Below, piece after piece: positions 8,702 to 17,255 of a DNA stretch of 57,252 nucleotides (its first letter is position 1; every line of letters starts with the position of its first letter). The position numbers and the translations under genes were made by a program. Origin of the DNA: DASWED01 sp036394995. Its GTDB lineage: Bacteria > Actinomycetota > UBA4738 > JACQTL01. The stretch covers positions 1 through 57,252 of the forward strand of contig DASWED010000088.1 in NCBI GenBank assembly GCA_036394995.1. The letters run 5' to 3'. Under the pieces are notes generated by a model, which was not told the DNA's origin, did not search any database, and saw only the letters and a list, made by a program, of their open reading frames with translations.

Positions 8702-9109
8702 TCACCCCCGGGCGGCGGCCTCGGTCTCGTCCCACTCCAGGGTGGGCGCGTCGCCCCACAGGCGCTCGAGGTTGTAGAAGTCGCGCTCCTCCTCGCGGAA
8801 GACGTGGACGACCACGTCCACGAAGTCCAGGAGGACCCACAGGTTCTCGGACTCGCCCTCGCGGCGGGCCGGCTTGACCGCGAGCCCTCGGAGGGCCTTC
8901 TCGACCTCCTCCACGACCGTGCGGACCTGGCGCTCGGACCCGGCCGAGACGATCACGAAGTAGTCGGTGATGACGATGAGCTCTCGCACGTCGAGCACGA
9001 CGATTCGCTCGCCCTGCTTCTCCGCGGCCGCTCGAGCCGCGGCCAGGGCCACGTCCTCCGAGGCGGGCGGCTCGCCCTTGGCGCCCTTGCTGCCCTTACG
9101 CTCCGCCAC
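8702..9109 (-). CDS. rsfS: Ribosomal silencing factor RsfS
   Basis: A 135-residue homologue of RsfS (Iojap/YbeB). It binds ribosomal protein L14 and blocks 30S-50S joining when nutrients are short. The core is DVRELIVITDYFVIVSAGSERQVRTVVEEVEK, followed by ENLWVLLDFVDVVVHVFREEERDFYNLERLW, nearly all of the diagnostic family sequence. The start is a GTG at 9109 with a weak ribosome binding site. A charged N-terminal tail of about 18 residues comes before the domain. It follows nadD by about 80 bases, the usual nadD-rsfS order in Actinobacteria and Firmicutes. Confidence 0.95.
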   Translation of the reverse strand: MAERKGSKGAKGEPPASEDVALAAARAAAEKQGERIVVLDVRELIVITDYFVIVSAGSERQVRTVVEEVEKALRGLAVKPARREGESENLWVLLDFVDVVVHVFREEERDFYNLERLWGDAPTLEWDETEAAARG

Positions 9110-9189
9110 GTCCGCGTCGTTCCGTCATGCCGCTCGAGAGTTCCTCCTCGCCGCGCCGCCGGCTGCCGGCGACGCTTCCCGACACAAGC

Positions 9190-9798
9190 CTACCCGCCCT
9201 GTCCAGGGTCCTCCCGGTACAGGCCCGCCTTCTCGATGTACGTCCGGACGCCCTCCGGCACCAGGTACCGGATGGGCCGGCCTCTCGACACCCGTTCGCG
9301 GATGTCGGTGGAGGAGATGGCCAGCGCGGGGATCGGCATCACGCTCACGTTGGGGTGCTCCGTGGGCGCGCCGCGCTCGAACGCCGACAGGTCGTAGCCC
9401 GGTCTGGTGGCGGCGATGAAGTGGGCCAGCGACAGGGCCTCCTCCGGGTCCTTCCACTGGAAGATCTCGAGCATCGCGTCGGCGCCCGTGACGAAGAACA
9501 GCTCGACGTCCCCCCGTTCGTTCCGGAGGGCCCGCAGGGTGTCCACGGAGTACGTGGGACCGTCCCGCTCGATCTCCAGTCGGGACACGGAGAACCGCGG
9601 GTTCGCCGACGTCGCGATGACGGCCATGAGGTACCGCTCCTCGGCCGGCGAGACCTTCCGGTCCTCCTTCATCCACGGCTGCCCGGTGGGGACGAACACC
9701 ACCTCGTCCAGGCCGAACTGCCATCTGGCCTCCTCGGCGGTGAGCAGGTGGCCGTGGTGTATGGGGTCGAACGTGCCGCCCATCACCCCGAGTCTCAC
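9190..9798 (-). CDS. nadD: Nicotinate-nucleotide adenylyltransferase NadD
   Basis: A 202-residue cytoplasmic enzyme that adenylates nicotinate mononucleotide to deamido-NAD, an essential step of NAD synthesis. The nucleotidyltransferase motif GGTFDPIHHGH is at 7-17, and ISSTDIRERV near the C-terminus is the second phosphate-binding signature. The GTG at 9798 overlaps the stop of the upstream DinB-like gene (GTGA), which fixes the start and indicates coupled translation. Length is normal for the family. Confidence 0.96.
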   Translation of the reverse strand: MRLGVMGGTFDPIHHGHLLTAEEARWQFGLDEVVFVPTGQPWMKEDRKVSPAEERYLMAVIATSANPRFSVSRLEIERDGPTYSVDTLRALRNERGDVELFFVTGADAMLEIFQWKDPEEALSLAHFIAATRPGYDLSAFERGAPTEHPNVSVMPIPALAISSTDIRERVSRGRPIRYLVPEGVRTYIEKAGLYREDPGQGG

Positions 9799-10238
9799 GA
9801 TGCGCCACGCTCCAGGAACGCCCTCAGCTGGGGAAGGTGTTCCTCGATGTGCACGGGGCCGGACTCGGCGAACCACTCCTCGGCCTCGGACGTGATCTCG
9901 GGAAGCGCCCCCCACTCCTGGAACATCCGGGTCCTGGCGGAGTCCAGCTCGGCCCGCACGTCGGAGAGCGACAGGTCGCGGCAGGCCTCGTAGAACCGGC
10001 GGTTCATCTCGTCGAGGTCCAGCGTGCGGTGCTCCCATGTCCCGAAGCGCATCTGCTCCAGCTCGTTGGCCGCCTCGGCCATCCAGCAGGCCAGGTGGGC
10101 CAGGAGGTCCTTGCCGGTCCACTCCTCGGTCACACCGGGGTCCAGGAGCCGCTCGGGAGGCGCCGCTTCGACCAGCGAGCACAGCTCGGCGTAGCGCTCG
10201 TCCTCCTGGCGGATCAGCTCCCAGCGGCGATCGGCCAT
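9795..10238 (-). CDS. DinB/maleylpyruvate isomerase-like four-helix protein
   Basis: A 147-residue protein, helical by sequence, resembling the DinB/ClbS group. The N-terminal region EEWTGKDLLAHLACWMAE is a typical helix-2 motif with a candidate metal-ligand His. A second His is in GPVHIEEHLPQLRAFL near the C-terminus. Some DinB proteins are thiol-dependent S-transferases; the activity here is unknown. An ATG at 10238 is preferred over a GTG at 10247, because GGAGGAGG is 10 bases before the ATG but touches the GTG. It sits between obg and nadD, an unusual insertion in that conserved block. Confidence 0.8.
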   Translation of the reverse strand: MADRRWELIRQEDERYAELCSLVEAAPPERLLDPGVTEEWTGKDLLAHLACWMAEAANELEQMRFGTWEHRTLDLDEMNRRFYEACRDLSLSDVRAELDSARTRMFQEWGALPEITSEAEEWFAESGPVHIEEHLPQLRAFLERGAS

Positions 10239-10243
10239 CGCGG

Positions 10244-11488
10244 TCACGCCTCCTCCGGGAGGAAGTCGAACGCGCGGTCGCCGATGACCACCTCGTCGCC
10301 GCGGCGGGCCCCCACGGACGCAAGTTTGCGCTCGACGCCCTCCCGGGCCAGGCGGCGCTGCAGCGCGGCCACCTCGCGGGGATCCTCGAAGTCGGTGGCG
10401 GCCACCCATCGCTCGACGTCGCGACCGACCACCCGGTACCGCTCGCCCTCGCGGCGGACCGTGAAGCGCTGGCGGGCCGGTCGGAGCACGACGTACCGCT
10501 CGTGCTCCGGCTCCCGTTCGTGGTCGGTGGCCACGGCCCCCTGCACGCGGGCCTCGAGCCGGTCGATCCCCTCGCCGGTGACCCCCGACACCACCACGGC
10601 GCCCTCCCCCAGCGCGCGCGCGGCCTCCTCGCGGGCCGGCGTTTCCAAGAGGTCGGCCTTGGTCGCCGCCACCACCTGGGAACGCTCCCCCAGCGCCGGG
10701 TCGTAGGCCACCAGCTCCGACCGCAGCGTGGCCAGGTCCGCGGCGGGGTCGCGAGCCGAGAGGTCGATCACCACCACGAGCACCCGGCACCGCGTGACGT
10801 GGCGGAGGAACCGGTGCCCCAGGCCCCGCCCCTCGGCGGCTCCCTCCACCAGCCCGGGGATGTCGGCAACGACGAACCGGTCCTCGTCGCCCGCCACGCC
10901 GAGATTCGGCGTGAGCGTGGTGAACGGGTAGTCGGCGATCTTGGGCCGGGCCGCCGAGAGCCGCGACAGCAGGGTGGACTTCCCGGCGTTGGGCAGCCCC
11001 ACCAGCCCCACGTCGGCCACGATCCGGAGCTCCAGCTCCAGCCGGTGCTCCTCGCCGGGCTCGCCGGCGTCGGCCGACCGCGGGGCCCGGTTCCGGGGGC
11101 CGGCCAGCGCGGAGTTCCCCCGCCCCCCGCGGCCGCCCCGCGCCACCACGGTCCTGGCCCCGACGCCGACCAGGTCCGCCACGAACCCTCGCTCGTCCCG
11201 GACGATCGTCCCGTCGGGAACACCGATGACCAGGTCCCGCCCCGCGGCGCCGGACGACCTGCTGCCCCCGCCGGGCTGTCCGCTCGCGGCTCGCTGGTGG
11301 GGATGGTCGGCCAGCCATCCCAGGTCGCGGATCCCCGTGGACACCTCGAGGACCACCGAACCGCCGGGGCCCCCGTCGCCGCCGTCCGGTCCGCCCCGGG
11401 GGGTGTAGGGCTCGCGGCGGAACGACACCGCTCCGTCGCCACCCTTGCCGCCCTGCACGAACACCACCACTTCGTCGGCGAACGCCAT
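10244..11488 (-). CDS. obg: GTPase ObgE/CgtA
   Basis: A 414-residue essential ribosome-associated GTPase (50S maturation, stress control). The Gly-rich Obg domain spans 1-157 (VQGGKGGDGAVSFRREPYTP). The G domain has G1 GLPNAGKST at 164-172, DIPG at about 209-212 and TKAD in the middle. The C-terminal third, with ERYVVLRPARQRFTVRREG and the following repeat, fits the OCT domain. It is longer than the shortest Obg proteins because it has this C-terminal domain, as in other actinobacteria. It follows rpmA with one plus-strand gene between them. Confidence 0.96.
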   Translation of the reverse strand: MAFADEVVVFVQGGKGGDGAVSFRREPYTPRGGPDGGDGGPGGSVVLEVSTGIRDLGWLADHPHQRAASGQPGGGSRSSGAAGRDLVIGVPDGTIVRDERGFVADLVGVGARTVVARGGRGGRGNSALAGPRNRAPRSADAGEPGEEHRLELELRIVADVGLVGLPNAGKSTLLSRLSAARPKIADYPFTTLTPNLGVAGDEDRFVVADIPGLVEGAAEGRGLGHRFLRHVTRCRVLVVVIDLSARDPAADLATLRSELVAYDPALGERSQVVAATKADLLETPAREEAARALGEGAVVVSGVTGEGIDRLEARVQGAVATDHEREPEHERYVVLRPARQRFTVRREGERYRVVGRDVERWVAATDFEDPREVAALQRRLAREGVERKLASVGARRGDEVVIGDRAFDFLPEEA

Positions 11489-11524
11489 GCCCTCGATTGT
11501 GGCGGAATCGAACGGACGTGGAAG

Positions 11525-11995
11525 ATGGGGGGCGTGACGGAGGCGGCCAGGGTCTGGATCAGCTGGCTGGGGACGGCCCGGCCCGACGTGGAGGGGACGC
11601 TCACCCTCACCCCCACCCACCTGGAGTTCCGCCACGCCGGGGGGCAGCCCGAGGACGCCCGCGTCCCGCTGAGCCACTTCGTGGGGCCCGACGACGCCCG
11701 CATCCCCCTGAACGCGGTGCGCAAGGTCCGCCGGCCGCTGGGAGCCCCGGTGCTCGAGGTCGAGTACGTGGCGGGCGGCGAGCCGGTCCGGGTGGCCTTC
11801 TTCTTCGCCCAGCCCCCGCCGGTCACCACCGATGGTTTGTGGGGCCGGGAGCGACGCCGCCGGAGCCAGATCGCGTTCGTCCTGCAGCGGGGCGAGAGCG
11901 TGATCGAGACCGTGAAGGAGTGGCGGGGAGCGGTCCGGGCGGCCGTGGCCGGCGCGCGCCGGAACGCCGGAGAGGACGTTCAGGGAACGCGGTGA
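11525..11995 (+). CDS. Small protein with a PH/GRAM-like beta domain
   Basis: About 156 residues from ATG 11525; a GTG at 11534 is an alternative start. The sequence runs WISWLGTARPDVEGTLTLTP, then THLEFRHA, VPLNAVRKVRRPLGAPVLEV and a final amphipathic helix rich in Arg. This alternation, with a beginning 'turns on a lipid-protein surface' look, is what PH-like or GRAM-like proteins show. I infer the fold only. It is divergent from obg, with 36 bases between the two starts, so their promoters must overlap. It interrupts the otherwise minus-strand rne-rsfS block. No function can be assigned. Confidence 0.65.
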   Translation: MGGVTEAARVWISWLGTARPDVEGTLTLTPTHLEFRHAGGQPEDARVPLSHFVGPDDARIPLNAVRKVRRPLGAPVLEVEYVAGGEPVRVAFFFAQPPPVTTDGLWGRERRRRSQIAFVLQRGESVIETVKEWRGAVRAAVAGARRNAGEDVQGTR

Positions 11996-12008
11996 GCGGC
12001 CGGGCCGG

Positions 12009-12266
12009 CTACTCGCCGGACTCGACGACCGTGGCGAACTTGCGGCCGTTCGACAGGTGGAACCCGACCTGGCCGGACACCCGCGCGTACAGCGTGTCGT
12101 CGCTTCCCTTGCCCACGCCGTCGCCGGGGTGGATCCGGGTGCCCCGCTGCCGCACGATGATCGTGCCCGCAGACACCGACTGGCCGCCGAAGGCCTTCAC
12201 GCCGAGGCGCTTGGACTCGGAGTCCCGGCCGTTCCTGGATGAGCCGCCGCCCTTCTTGTGTGCCAT
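12009..12266 (-). CDS. rpmA: 50S ribosomal protein L27
   Basis: An 85-residue ribosomal protein whose N-terminus reaches the peptidyl transferase centre. The sequence MAHKKGGGSSRNGRDSESKR, then LGVKAFGGQSV and GTIIVRQRGTRIHPG, is essentially diagnostic. It starts with MAHKKGGGS directly, so there is no N-terminal cleavage extension of the kind seen in Firmicutes. It lies 22 bases after rplU in the usual L21-L27 operon and converges with the PH-like gene. Confidence 0.98.
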   Translation of the reverse strand: MAHKKGGGSSRNGRDSESKRLGVKAFGGQSVSAGTIIVRQRGTRIHPGDGVGKGSDDTLYARVSGQVGFHLSNGRKFATVVESGE

Positions 12267-12288
12267 CGCCGTTCAGGGTACCAGCCGG

Positions 12289-12777
12289 CTATTCGTCCGC
12301 CGGAGGCGTCTCGGCAGGGGCTGCCTCCGCGACCTCGGCTGGCTCCTTGGCGGTCTCGGCATTGGGTTCCACGGCCTCGGCGGAGTCCTTCGTGGCCGGC
12401 TTCGCGGCGGCCACCTTGGGGGCCTTCTCCTCGGCCGGCTCCTCCTTGGCGGCGGCCTTCCTGACGCCCGGGAGCTTGATCTCGCCGATCTCGACCAACG
12501 TGTACATCTGCCGGTGGCCCTGCCGCCGTGAGTACCCCGTCTTGTTCCGGTACTTGAAGACCTTGACCTTGTCGCCCTTCTGCTCGCCGACGAGCTTGCC
12601 GGTCACCACGGCCTTCGCCAGCACCTTGCCCACGTGGGTCTTGTTGTCGTCGTCGACCACCAGCAGCGGGTGGAACTCCACGGCCTCGCCGTCCCCGCCG
12701 TGCATGAGCTCGACTTCGATGACGTCACCGGTCTTCACCCGGTGCTGCTTGCCTCCGGCCTTGATCACGGCGTACAT
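12289..12777 (-). CDS. rplU: 50S ribosomal protein L21 with acidic C-terminal tail
   Basis: A 162-residue L21. The first ~103 residues are the normal protein (MYAVIKAGGKQHRVKTGDVI, then GHRQMYTLVEIGEI). The remaining ~60 residues are an Ala/Glu/Pro-rich low-complexity tail ending in AEAAPAETPPADE, which most bacterial L21 proteins lack, though some actinobacterial ones carry similar tails. It is first in the ribosomal pair, 49 bases after the RNase E/G gene. Confidence 0.97.
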   Translation of the reverse strand: MYAVIKAGGKQHRVKTGDVIEVELMHGGDGEAVEFHPLLVVDDDNKTHVGKVLAKAVVTGKLVGEQKGDKVKVFKYRNKTGYSRRQGHRQMYTLVEIGEIKLPGVRKAAAKEEPAEEKAPKVAAAKPATKDSAEAVEPNAETAKEPAEVAEAAPAETPPADE

Positions 12778-12826
12778 GTCGGTTGACCTCCCTCGGATCG
12801 CCGCGCGCGGCGGCGCCGTCTCGTTT

Positions 12827-15406
12827 CTAGATCTGGTGCGTCAGTAGTATCCCGCGCCCGCCGCAGGTGGGACATGTCTCGGAGAACGACTCCAGGAGCC
12901 CCGCCGACACACGCTTGCGGGTGATCTCGAGGATCCCGAGCGGGCTGATGTCGAACACCTGGGAACGGGTCTTGTCCTTGGCCATCGCGTTCTTCAGCGT
13001 GTCGATGACCTGGCGCTTGTTCTGTTCCAGCAGCATGTCGATGAAGTCGATGAGGATCATGCCCCCGATGTCGCGGAGCCGGAGCTGTCGCGCGACCTCC
13101 TCGGCGGCCTCGAGGTTCGTCTTCGTCACGGTCTCCTCGAGGTTGGCCTTGCCGACGTGCTTGCCCGTGTTCACGTCGATCACGGTCATGGCCTCGGTCT
13201 TGTCGATCACGATGTAGCCCCCGCTCGGAAGCCACACCTTGCGCTCCAGCGCCTTGTGGATCTGCTCCACCAGATGGTGCTGTTCGAACAGCGACAGCTT
13301 GCCGGAGTGCAGGTGCACCTTCTCCAGCAGGTCGGGGGCGACCGTGGCCAGGTAGTCCTTCACCAGCCCGAACACGCGCTCGGAGTCGGTCGCGATCTCG
13401 CGGAACTCCTCGTCGTTGAACAGGTCCCGGACCACCTTCACGGTGAGCTCGGGCTCCTCGTACAGCAGGTGCGGGGCCTTCGCCTTCTTCGCCTTCTTCG
13501 AGATCGTCTCCCACTCGGCGGAGAGCCGGCGGACGTCGGACGCGAGGTCCTCCTCGGTGGCGCCCTCGGCGGCCGTCCGCACGATCACGCCGTGCTGTTC
13601 GGGCTGGACCCGCTTGATGATGGCGCGCAGGCGCCTCCGTTCGTTGTCCGCGAGGCGGCGGCTGATGCCGAACACCTCCGAGTTCGGGACCAGCACCAGG
13701 AACCGGCCGGGGAGGCTGATCTCCTGCGTCAGCCGGGGGCCCTTGCCGCCCATGGGGTCCTTGGTCACCTGCACCAGGGCGGCCTGGCCGGCCTTGATGA
13801 CGTGCTCGATCCGCGGAGGCCGGCCCCCGATGTCCTCGTCGTAGGAGACCTCGCCGGCGTACAGGACGGCGTTGCGCCCCTTGCCGATGTCGATGAAAGC
13901 GGCCTCCATGCCCGGGAGGACGTTCTGGACGCGCCCCAGGTAGATGTTCCCCACCATGCTCCGGGCCCCGGCCCGGGTGATGTAGTGCTCGACGAGCTGG
14001 CGGTCCTCGACCACCGCGATCTGGTCGCGATCACCGTTCTCGGTGATGAGCATGAGCTTGTCCTGGCCCCGGGGCACCACCGGCATCGGCTCGCGCCGGC
14101 GGAGCGTGGCCCGGGACCGGCGGACCCGCGTGGACCCGCCCTCCTCCGAGCCCGCGGCCCGAGTGCGACTCCGGCGGGCCGTGCGGGTCGGCGATGCCTG
14201 GGAGTCGCCCTCGGCCATGTCCTGCTGCGAGTCGGCCTTGGGCTCCTTCTCGGCCCTCTGCGACTTCGCCGTCTTCGCGGCGGCGGGGCGGCGGCGGGCC
14301 GGCGCCTTCGCCCGTGCCGGGGATCCGCGCTCCGCCGTCTCGGCGGCAGCGGGCCGGGGCTCGGTCGCTCGTGACTCACCGTCTCCGGCATCGCCGGTCG
14401 ATCCGGGGGCGCCGCCCTCGGATGCGGCGGGGCGAGTTCCCGTGCGACGCCGCCTCCGGGGCCGGCTCGAGCTCGACCGTGTGCCCGTGGCGCCGTCGCC
14501 AGTGTCCCCGGAGGCCTCGCCCGGGGCGGCCGAGCCGTCCCCGGAGGCCTCGCCACTGACGGCCGAGCCGTCCTCGGATCCGGGGGCGGCGGGGCGCTCT
14601 CCCTGCGGTGATGCGCTGCGACGCCGGGCCTGGCTCACCCGGGCTCCCGACGGCGTCGAAGACGAACCCTCGCCGGGCGATCCGGCCTCGGACGAGCCTG
14701 CGCCGGACGAACCCGCCTCGGACGAACGCCCTTCCGCGGACCCCGCGTGGGCGGGCTCCCCCTCGGTGGACGATGCTCCTCCGGTCGATGCGCCGGCTCC
14801 CGTCTCGCCGGGGCCCCGGCCCCGGCCCCGGCCTCGGCCCCGGCCTCCCCGCCTCCGTCGGCGCCGGGCGGCGGTGCTGGTTGAACCCTGCCCGTCCCCG
14901 CCGGCAGCTCCGTCGCCCCCGTCACCGGGGGACGACGCGGCGACCTCCGCGGCCGGTGGGCGAGTCGCAGCCCTGGTCCCGGCTCGCTCGCCCGAGGTTC
15001 CAGCTCGCTCGCCGGACGTCCCGGACCGCTCACCGGAGGTCCCGGCCCCTTCGCCGGAGTCCGACTCGCCGCGGGCGGCGCTATTCGAATTCGACCCCTG
15101 GGTCCCTCCGCCGTTCGAATCCTCGCCCCCGCCTTCGGAGGATCTGGATGGGTGGGAACCAGAGGATCCGCCTCGTCCCCGGCCGCGGCCCCGGCTCCCG
15201 CGGCGCGACCTCGAACGGGGGGTCGGCGCGCCGTTGCCGGAGCCGGTGGTCTCGGTTTCCGTCGGTCCCGGTGCCCCGGGCGAAACGGGGGCCATGTTGC
15301 GGTCGGACCCCTCGGCGCGATCCGCGGAGGAGTCGGCGTGGCCCGTGGAGACACCGGCGGCGCGGTCCGCCGCCGTGGGGACGGCCCGGTCGGGCTCGTC
15401 GTTCAT
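12827..15406 (-). CDS. rne: Ribonuclease E/G with long N-terminal extension
   Basis: An 859-residue endoribonuclease for rRNA maturation and mRNA decay. The catalytic part begins near residue 441: S1 domain (SMVGNIYLGRVQNVLPGMEA), catalytic region with VIDVNTGKHVG (Asp near 744) and LIDFIDM (Asp near 787), and the Zn-link CPTCGG (Cys near 845 and 848). Residues 1-440 are disordered and rich in Gly, Ser, Glu and Arg, with near-perfect heptad-like repeats of GTSGERA and stretches of RRRRGGRGRGRGRG. That is the reverse of E. coli RNase E, whose tail is C-terminal, but actinobacterial enzymes do carry N-terminal tails. The ATG at 15406 has GGGAG 6 bases upstream. It leads the rplU-rpmA-obg block. 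Confidence 0.93.
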   Translation of the reverse strand: MNDEPDRAVPTAADRAAGVSTGHADSSADRAEGSDRNMAPVSPGAPGPTETETTGSGNGAPTPRSRSRRGSRGRGRGRGGSSGSHPSRSSEGGGEDSNGGGTQGSNSNSAARGESDSGEGAGTSGERSGTSGERAGTSGERAGTRAATRPPAAEVAASSPGDGGDGAAGGDGQGSTSTAARRRRRRGGRGRGRGRGRGPGETGAGASTGGASSTEGEPAHAGSAEGRSSEAGSSGAGSSEAGSPGEGSSSTPSGARVSQARRRSASPQGERPAAPGSEDGSAVSGEASGDGSAAPGEASGDTGDGATGTRSSSSRPRRRRRTGTRPAASEGGAPGSTGDAGDGESRATEPRPAAAETAERGSPARAKAPARRRPAAAKTAKSQRAEKEPKADSQQDMAEGDSQASPTRTARRSRTRAAGSEEGGSTRVRRSRATLRRREPMPVVPRGQDKLMLITENGDRDQIAVVEDRQLVEHYITRAGARSMVGNIYLGRVQNVLPGMEAAFIDIGKGRNAVLYAGEVSYDEDIGGRPPRIEHVIKAGQAALVQVTKDPMGGKGPRLTQEISLPGRFLVLVPNSEVFGISRRLADNERRRLRAIIKRVQPEQHGVIVRTAAEGATEEDLASDVRRLSAEWETISKKAKKAKAPHLLYEEPELTVKVVRDLFNDEEFREIATDSERVFGLVKDYLATVAPDLLEKVHLHSGKLSLFEQHHLVEQIHKALERKVWLPSGGYIVIDKTEAMTVIDVNTGKHVGKANLEETVTKTNLEAAEEVARQLRLRDIGGMILIDFIDMLLEQNKRQVIDTLKNAMAKDKTRSQVFDISPLGILEITRKRVSAGLLESFSETCPTCGGRGILLTHQI

Positions 15407-15984
15407 GTGAAGCTCCCTTCCTGTCGCGGGACCTCGGAGGAAGGGACGCCAGGACGTTGGACGGGGCGCGACGGTCGGTTCCCGGTCGCGCGCCCAGGCG
15501 CACTGACCACTCCTGCCACCCGCGCGCGAGCCCCGGTGGGCCGGGCGACCCCTCGGTCCGCACAGGCCGGTGGATCCGGCGTTCGTCGGACCGGGCGCCC
15601 GGGCCCGAGGCCGCTGCGCGGCCAAGGTTCCCTCTCGCCGTGCCGGATGTGGGCTCGCGCTCCGCGCACTCGAGAGTGGGTGCGAGCGCGTATGCCCCGG
15701 CAAGCGAGCACACCTGATCGGTTGGGCCGGCCGCCTGGACGGCGACAGGCCCGCGGCCGGCCGATCCGCGGACGGCCGCTGGAACTGCTTACAGGATATC
15801 AACCGATGGGGCCCCGCAGGCCATTCCGGCAGACCTGTTGGATGGTGGACAGAAGTGTCATGTTCGCCACAATGCCACCCGTGATCCGGAGACGGCGCCC
15901 ACCCGCCACCCGTTGTGACTATCAAGCTGGTGGGTCGATGGGCCGATGGACGAATGGACATGCGTGCTGCGAGCGTGATGCCCT
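15407..15984. other. 578-base gene-free region between rne and the sensor gene
   Basis: This divergent spacer contains no frame I can support. It must hold the rne promoter and 5' leader on the minus strand and the sensor-gene promoter on the plus strand. The most AT-rich patch is 15780-15805 (GGAACTGCTTACAGGATATC), a likely promoter position for rne that would give a leader of nearly 400 nt. Several GC-rich inverted repeats lie between there and the rne start, for example GGCCGGCCG types around 15725-15770. I could not identify a known riboswitch. Confidence 0.45.
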
Positions 15985-17250
15985 GTGGCTGACCCCTTTC
16001 CGCGTCCCTGGCTGGGGGCGGCGGCGTCCTCCGCCGAGCCTCCCGTACGGCGGAGCACGCACCTCGCCTCCGCCCTGATCCACTCCACCGTCCACGAGGC
16101 CCGGTCGCTCCGGGTGGTCGTGGTGGACGACAACGACGGGTTCCGGGAGTCCCTGATCGAGCTGCTGGTGGCGGGGGGCCACAGTGTGGTCGGCGAGGCC
16201 ACGAACGGACGCCACGCCCTCGATCTGGTCGGCTCCGCCAGCCCGGACGTGGTCCTCATGGACATCCGGATGCCGGTCATGGACGGCATCGAGACCACCC
16301 GGCGGATCAAGGCCGACCATCCCCACCTCGGCGTCGTGGCCCTCACCGCCCAGGAGGACGAGACGATCGTCCGGGAGATGCTGGTGGCGGGCGCCTCCGG
16401 CTACGTCCTCAAGGACTCCGACGGCGACGTGATCCTCAACGCGATCGCCGAGGCCGCCGGCGGCGGCGCGGTGATCTCCCCCACCGTGACCCCGCTCGTG
16501 ATCGATCAGCTCACCGAGGCCCTGGGCCGCGAGCGGCGCCGGGCCCGCGAGCTGGAGGAGGCCCACGTGGCGCTGGTGGAACGGGTATCCCGCCGCCACG
16601 AGCTGGTGGCGCGGCTGGGCCACGAGCTCCGAACCCCCATCACCGTCATCCTCGGCGTCGCCAAGATGCTGGGCGACCGCGACATGGACCCCCCGCAGCG
16701 CGAGGAGATGCTGGAACGGCTGGTGTCGCGGGCCGGCGCCCTGGCCCGGCTGGTGGAGCGGTTCGAGTCCGCGGTCGACACCGGGTCCGAGGACCGCATC
16801 GACGTCCCGGCCCTGGCCCGCGAGATCGCCGCTGGTTCACCGCGGGTCCGGGTCTCCGCCGAACCCGGGCTTCCCGAAGTCCTGGCCAACCGCGTCCTGG
16901 CCCAGCGGATCCTGGAGGAGCTCGTCGACAACGCGTGCCGGTTCTCGCCGCCGGACGGGGACGTCGAAATCTCGATCACGCTCGGGTCCGGCGCCCTCCA
17001 GGTCCGGGTGAGCGACCGGGGCCAGGGCGTTCGGTCGGAGGACCGCGATCGCATCTTCGAGCCGCTGGAGCAGGGCGAGGCGCTGGACGCCCGGGTCCAT
17101 CAGGGCGCCGGCGTGGGACTGTCGCTGGGCCGGGCCGCCGCCCGGGCCATGGACGGCGACCTGGTCCTCGAGCGCACCGGTCCGACCGGCTCCACGTTCA
17201 TGTGGACGGTGGCCCTGCCGCCGCCGGCGTTTCCGGGCGTTCGGGCCTGA
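15985..17250 (+). CDS. Response-regulator/histidine-kinase fusion (REC-HisKA-HATPase)
   Basis: A 421-residue soluble signalling protein with an N-terminal receiver and a C-terminal kinase core. The receiver (about 42-165) has the acidic pair Asp48/Asp49, phosphoacceptor Asp93 (LMDIRMPVMDG), Thr121 and Lys143, and resembles NarL-type receivers. A charged coiled-coil linker (about 175-205) leads to the H-box with His213 (GHELRTPI). The N-box is at EELVDNACRFSPP (Asn316), then come SDRGQGV and GVGLSLG. There is no membrane segment and no DNA-binding domain. The GTG start at 15985 has no clear ribosome binding site, so the first ~40 residues are uncertain. It ends 5 bases from the convergent rodA stop. 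Partners are not encoded nearby. Confidence 0.85.
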   Translation: MADPFPRPWLGAAASSAEPPVRRSTHLASALIHSTVHEARSLRVVVVDDNDGFRESLIELLVAGGHSVVGEATNGRHALDLVGSASPDVVLMDIRMPVMDGIETTRRIKADHPHLGVVALTAQEDETIVREMLVAGASGYVLKDSDGDVILNAIAEAAGGGAVISPTVTPLVIDQLTEALGRERRRARELEEAHVALVERVSRRHELVARLGHELRTPITVILGVAKMLGDRDMDPPQREEMLERLVSRAGALARLVERFESAVDTGSEDRIDVPALAREIAAGSPRVRVSAEPGLPEVLANRVLAQRILEELVDNACRFSPPDGDVEISITLGSGALQVRVSDRGQGVRSEDRDRIFEPLEQGEALDARVHQGAGVGLSLGRAAARAMDGDLVLERTGPTGSTFMWTVALPPPAFPGVRA

Positions 17251-17255
17251 AGAGG

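Noticed and set aside
14590..15060. Repeats in the RNase N-terminus looked like a CRISPR or satellite array
   Set aside because: They are codon-level repeats of a low-complexity protein without constant spacer lengths.
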